DNA of 64,000 bases from Circinella umbellata (lineage: Eukaryota; Mucoromycota; Mucoromycetes; Mucorales; Lichtheimiaceae): assembly GCA_025093555.1 (NCBI GenBank), contig JAIWNF010000037.1, positions 472,401-536,400 on the forward strand, given 5' to 3'. Of this stretch, positions 59,949 through 64,000 are shown piece by piece. The notes beneath the pieces were generated by a model. The model made no database searches, was not told where the DNA came from, and was given only the letters and a program-made list of their open reading frames with translations. The position numbers and the translations under genes were made by a program. Within the stretch, counting starts at the first letter, position 1. Every line of letters begins with the position of its first letter.

Positions 59949-62900
59949 TTATTGTTGAGTGGGGGGTTGATTGGCCCTTGGTGGAGGTAGTGAGAGAGCT
60001 TCTTCGGGTGCAGGTTCGATTTCTTCAAAGTCCCCATCCGGATGGCATAGATAATCAACTTCTCGGAGGTATCGGATGAGGGCCGGCCATGCATCTTTCC
60101 ACTTCCCCATAGTGAGTCCTACTTCATGTCTTGGTAAAGAATTTAGGATATGATCCACAAAGTGCATTTTGAGCGGCAACTCTGGGATTTCACCGAAAGT
60201 ATCGATTAATTTCTCTTTTTCAAAAGAAATTAAGTAACAAGTATTATAGTGCTCTCGTCGAATTTCTTGAGCACCACAGCGACAGTTGGGTGATGGGAAT
60301 GGTGGTAGCCAACGCATTCGCCATTTTACCAGACGATGTCGGTCTAAACGTGATGCCGGCAAATAAAGCACCGGATTTACCATCCGTTTGTTCCGAAGAA
60401 CAGCAATGCTTGGGAATTTTTCGTGGCGGTGGCTGAATTCGTCATCGCGTTTTATTTTAATCGCTTTTTTGACTGGGTCAGTTGTTGAGGTGTTTCTTTC
60501 GTTCTTTTTTATTTTTTTATAAACTTTGTGCACTGGGTTATACGATGTCAATGCTGTCCATTGTTTATCAGTTCGCGAACGTCGTAAAAACAATAATTCC
60601 ACACAATGCAACAATGTCGATGTTGGTAGTTCATGGAGCCTGGCAACAAACTTAAGTTGTAAAATACGAAGACAAAGTCGCATCAAAGGAATATCAGCTA
60701 GAGTTTGAATAGCAATAGTTGGAAGTTGGCGTTCTGCATCGTAATTCATCACACGTTTAATACAACCATTTTGTGCATTTTCCAAACGCGTAATTTCGTT
60801 TTGATTAGCTGCGGTGATAGCAATACCGTATTCGAGTACTGGACGAACAAAAGTACGATAAGCGCGAATTGCAGCCCAAACTCCTATACCATATTGGTGT
60901 ATACCCATACTACGTAGCAGTGCCATATTGCCAGCAGCTTTAGCGCTACTTTGTTTTATAACTTGTAATTTATCAAGGCCCTCTTGATTAAAAGGAAGAC
61001 CGAGATATTTAAACGTAGGTGTTGTTGGAATTGGTATGTTGTAGAGTTTATATGATGGTGGTGGTGGAGCACGATTTTCTAATTCTGCTATTCTTGTTTC
61101 TATATGGTCGTATTCACTTGGTGTCAGTAGTGGACCCGTGGCGGTACATTTAGATGGGTGCCAACGATATCCCAAATCGCGTGAATGTTGCTCTGCTGCC
61201 TTGAGCAGCCGAACCATATCATCTGGATCTACAATCAAAGCAACATCGTCAGCATATAAAAGAGAAGAGATGATGGTAAATTCAGTGTCAGGTCGATTAC
61301 GGTCTTGATGTGTATGTGACGGTGGTGTATAAAGTAGGTTATCGGCGTCAGCTTCAGTTAAATTGGTGAGTGGTGGTGTGCGTAAAATGAGTGGACGTGA
61401 AATAAGAGGGTTAGCTTGACGTAGTTTTTTGGGGAGAGTATCAATGAATATAGCATATAGCATTGGACTAAGGATAGAACCTTGTAGAACCCCTCGACGT
61501 GGATGAATATAGCGTGATTGAAAGTTCTTGAGGATGACGGCCAGCCATACCTCATTGAACATGTGTCGAACGAGATGGAACAGAGCGCTCGGCAGGTTTC
61601 CCTGCAACGTTGACCATATGGTGTCTCGATCGACCGAGTCGTACGCACTTTTTATATCCATTGTAATAATCGCTGGGTCAGAGTTGTATACCTGTTTGTA
61701 TCGGCGAATCAACATATTTAGAACAAAAGCTTGATCTAGAGCACCTCTTTTGTGACGGAAACCACCTTGTGCAATATCTAGCATCGGCATCGACTCGAGC
61801 AATCTTGGCAGTAATATTCTTTCCAACAGTTTACGAAAAATACTTGTTAGACTAATCGGACGATAGTTACCAGCAACAGTTGGATCACCTTTCTTGAATA
61901 TCGGGACAACTTGAGCGGTATGCCACGATATAGGTATCCATGACCAGCGCCAGCAGAGACGAAAAAACTTGGATAGTAAAATCGAAAGAGGAGCAGCAAT
62001 TGGTTTAATCATTCCACCAGTAATATGATCATCACCAGGTGCTTTTCTCGGGGCGAGTTTACGAATAATCTCTTCGATTTCGTCAGCTTCTATTGGATCA
62101 TCTGGTTCGTTTTCTGGTTCGAAACAGATGGACCAGGGCGAATATTCTCCTTCACCACCAAACACGCTTGCCAGATGCGACACTATATCCTCAGCCGCCT
62201 GCTGTGGACCATCTGGATGTGAAAAGGTATGACTGGTCTGACGGTTACGACGCATTCTTTTGATAGCACTATTCATTTCACTAATATCAGAACTTGCTAG
62301 TTTATTGCAGAATAGTCTCCATTGACGGTTACGTGCCCTTCTAATTGCTAGTGAAAGAGCTTCCCGTTTTCCAGAATAATCTTTCCAACATTCAGCTTTA
62401 GCAATCAGATTATCAGGGGCGTTTCGCCATTTCCGATATGCTTCTTCGCGCTGATCGACTTTTTCTTGTAACTCGTCATTCCAAAAAGACTTCCAATTTT
62501 TTGGTCGTAATTTTGTTCTTGTGACGCTTTCATCAAGTGCTGTATGTATCGCTGTTTCCAAATTTTTGCCTATTTGTTCAATGGCTGCTTTTTCCATTAC
62601 TCGAGAATTATTGTCAAGTAAGAGGGTAATTTTATCTTCGATTAGAGCTGCTAGTTGTAGGAATTTAGATCTATACAAGTCATTGACCTCACGATCGGTA
62701 AGACGTTGTAATTTCCAGTGTTGTCGAGCTGCATTTGGTGGGGGTAGATGAGTGATATTAGAGCGTGGATTGAAGGAAAGTGTACAAAGATGGTGGTCGG
62801 AATGTAATGACATTTGATCGAATATTTCCATTTGCGGATCCTCTATAGCATGCATCTTTGATATGAACAAATCAATGATGCTAGTGCCTTGGTGATTTCT

Positions 62901-63437
62901 GAATGTTGGTTGCCCTCGTGATAAGCTGCTGTTCCAGACATGTAAACCATGACCCAATAGCCATGGTTCGACTGCAATTTTTGCTCTTTCATTGGTGCGA
63001 TGGTCGCCAAATTGATGTGATCGCGCATTGAGGTCATCGACAATTATAGTGTAATCATCAATGTGAAGTCGGTCCAGCCAAGATGTTGCTTGTTCATCGG
63101 AAAGTGTTGATGGAGGTAAATACAATGCATGAATAGTGTATGCACCTATTTTAAAGGAGAGTGTTTCGTCGTTGTGATATGGGTATTGATGGATATGAAT
63201 GTTGAGGTCCGGCCTAACTAATATGGAAATTCCACCAAACCCTTTGTAGTTGTTTTCGTGTTGTTTTGCATATGTGTGATACTGAAGCCAGTCAGTGTAA
63301 TACCGCCCGCGGAGTAGAAACGTTTCGGTAATAATTAAAATATCGATTTTTTGTTGGATACAAGTATTAATGACATTATCAAGCGACTGGCGCAAACCAG
63401 TGGCATTGAATAAACCTATTTTAAGGCGTTCGATCAT
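59949..63437 (-). CDS. LINE copy A, ORF2: AP endonuclease and reverse transcriptase, intact
   Basis: 1,162 residues without interruption. Residues 1-220 form an APE-type endonuclease (ILIITETFLL, IIVDDLNARSHQFGDH, TSIIDLFIS, and the SDH motif at 213-215). Residues ~450-780 form the reverse transcriptase: KAPGDDHITGGMIKPIA, VVPIFKKGDPTVAGNYRPIS, AQGGFRHKRGALDQAF, ITMDIKSAYDSVDRDTIW, RGVLQGSILSPMLYAIF, and the catalytic SSLLYADDVALIVDPDD (YADD ~728-731). A thumb and linker follow. Near residue 1060 a Cys/His cluster (NCRCGAQEIRREHYNTC) fits the C-terminal knuckle of non-LTR elements. No RNase H domain is evident. The start ATG overlaps the ORF1 stop as TAATG. The clade (I/Tad/Jockey/L1) needs a tree. 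Confidence 0.93.
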   Translation of the reverse strand: MIERLKIGLFNATGLRQSLDNVINTCIQQKIDILIITETFLLRGRYYTDWLQYHTYAKQHENNYKGFGGISILVRPDLNIHIHQYPYHNDETLSFKIGAYTIHALYLPPSTLSDEQATSWLDRLHIDDYTIIVDDLNARSHQFGDHRTNERAKIAVEPWLLGHGLHVWNSSLSRGQPTFRNHQGTSIIDLFISKMHAIEDPQMEIFDQMSLHSDHHLCTLSFNPRSNITHLPPPNAARQHWKLQRLTDREVNDLYRSKFLQLAALIEDKITLLLDNNSRVMEKAAIEQIGKNLETAIHTALDESVTRTKLRPKNWKSFWNDELQEKVDQREEAYRKWRNAPDNLIAKAECWKDYSGKREALSLAIRRARNRQWRLFCNKLASSDISEMNSAIKRMRRNRQTSHTFSHPDGPQQAAEDIVSHLASVFGGEGEYSPWSICFEPENEPDDPIEADEIEEIIRKLAPRKAPGDDHITGGMIKPIAAPLSILLSKFFRLCWRWSWIPISWHTAQVVPIFKKGDPTVAGNYRPISLTSIFRKLLERILLPRLLESMPMLDIAQGGFRHKRGALDQAFVLNMLIRRYKQVYNSDPAIITMDIKSAYDSVDRDTIWSTLQGNLPSALFHLVRHMFNEVWLAVILKNFQSRYIHPRRGVLQGSILSPMLYAIFIDTLPKKLRQANPLISRPLILRTPPLTNLTEADADNLLYTPPSHTHQDRNRPDTEFTIISSLLYADDVALIVDPDDMVRLLKAAEQHSRDLGYRWHPSKCTATGPLLTPSEYDHIETRIAELENRAPPPPSYKLYNIPIPTTPTFKYLGLPFNQEGLDKLQVIKQSSAKAAGNMALLRSMGIHQYGIGVWAAIRAYRTFVRPVLEYGIAITAANQNEITRLENAQNGCIKRVMNYDAERQLPTIAIQTLADIPLMRLCLRILQLKFVARLHELPTSTLLHCVELLFLRRSRTDKQWTALTSYNPVHKVYKKIKKNERNTSTTDPVKKAIKIKRDDEFSHRHEKFPSIAVLRNKRMVNPVLYLPASRLDRHRLVKWRMRWLPPFPSPNCRCGAQEIRREHYNTCYLISFEKEKLIDTFGEIPELPLKMHFVDHILNSLPRHEVGLTMGKWKDAWPALIRYLREVDYLCHPDGDFEEIEPAPEEALSLPPPRANQPPTQQ

Positions 63438-64000
63438 TATTGTTCCATGAGATCCGGCTTTTCGTTATTATTATCTTCATTACTGGATAATAATTTTTGT
63501 GCATCAGTACCTGATACAAGGTGTTGACGACGGGTATATGTTGGCTTTGGATTTTTTTCTTGAAATTTAGAAAGGTATTCCGTTCCGATGTGATGCTTGT
63601 TTTCGGTAGGGAGAGAAGAAAAGTGGCGCATGATAGCCACACCAAGATGTTTTTTTGGCATGCGCAAACACATAGCTAACATACGTTCTTGGTATAGTTT
63701 TTGTGCTTCGGTTGCACGTTCGGTTTCACTTAGTTTCGATAATAGAGTTGGATCACCAATTGTTTATAGCCGCAGTGGGATCAAAATCATCTTTGGGTTT
63801 TAATTTGGCTTGAATAATAACTCCCGTAATTCTTTTTTCGTACGACGTGTGGATTAATAAGCCAACAACTCCATGGGCTGGAAAATGGATATCAATTACC
63901 CTTTCTTGAGCAACGCCTAGCAAACGTAATGCACGACGAATTTCACTGTGAAGAGTACGTCTTGGTGATGGCATATAGATTACAGTATAGCCTGTATTTT
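63437..64000 (-). pseudogene. LINE copy A, ORF1 C-terminal part (frameshifted; runs off the window)
   Basis: The distal part from 64000 reads MPSPRRTLHSEIRRALRLLG and ERVIDIHFPAHGVVGLLIHT. Compared with copy B, two one-base indels (63801-63840) scramble a few residues around SYEK. An extra T near 63763 then shifts frame, giving a stop. The correct frame resumes at 63682-63437 (LAMCLRMPKKHLGVAIMRHF ... KPDLMEQ) and ends in TAA at 63439-63437. Copy A and copy B are almost identical at DNA level over the shared ~290 bp, so both are young. ORF1 is expected to bind the element RNA. Confidence 0.75.

Overview
The window looks like nuclear DNA of a filamentous fungus, most likely Mucoromycota (Mucorales type). 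It is AT-rich, its genes carry many short GT..AG introns, and poly-Asn/poly-Gln tracts are common. It also combines a Rax2-SH3 protein, an Atg26-type sterol glucosyltransferase and a dense load of LINE, Ty3, Tc1, hAT and CACTA elements. The species assignment is inferred from gene content only.

Positions 1-29,020 are ordinary gene-rich euchromatin with ten host genes. In order they are: a partial alpha/beta hydrolase (-), cytosolic asparaginyl-tRNA synthetase (-), molybdopterin synthase large subunit (+), a cytochrome P450 (-), a Rax2-like polarity protein ending in SH3 (-), an SH3-WW-PH-RhoGAP protein (+), a GRAM/PH sterol glucosyltransferase (-), F-actin capping protein alpha (+), a Tcp11/Sok1-like protein (-) and a ketohexokinase-like PfkB sugar kinase (+). 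Several are divergent pairs, two of them separated by only about 190 bp. Three genes (Rax2-like, RhoGAP, capping protein) concern polarity and cortical actin, which suits hyphal growth, but nothing shows they are co-regulated.

From 29,314 to the end everything recognisable is transposable-element DNA. In order: an apparently intact Tc1/mariner element (29,314-31,029, TA duplication) in an old LTR/gag relic; a second Tc1-like element with ~200-bp inverted repeats and a one-base frameshift (~32,570-34,965); Ty3 element 1 (35,251-39,570) carrying a solo LTR; and Ty3 element 2 (to 46,678) carrying both a solo LTR and a non-autonomous CACTA-like element. A hAT-like element then begins inside the Ty3-2 RNase H (46,679). 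Its subterminal motif has expanded into a ~470-bp (GATGCG)n array, it encodes a damaged hAT transposase, and it hosts a 5,520-bp CACTA/Tnp2 transposon (52,561-58,080, TCC duplication) with two divergent genes. Two LINEs follow head to tail on the minus strand: a truncated copy (ORF1 only) and a longer copy with an open 1,162-codon EN-RT ORF2, whose start overlaps the ORF1 stop as TAATG.

The main discoveries are nested insertions that can be dated by exact target duplications, and a hAT-type element whose two ends share a 16-bp terminus and an ATCCGC-based subterminal architecture but lie in different host elements. The nested LINE-rich block could be pericentromeric or subtelomeric; that part is inference. 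All exon boundaries were read by eye from GT..AG signals and frame continuity.
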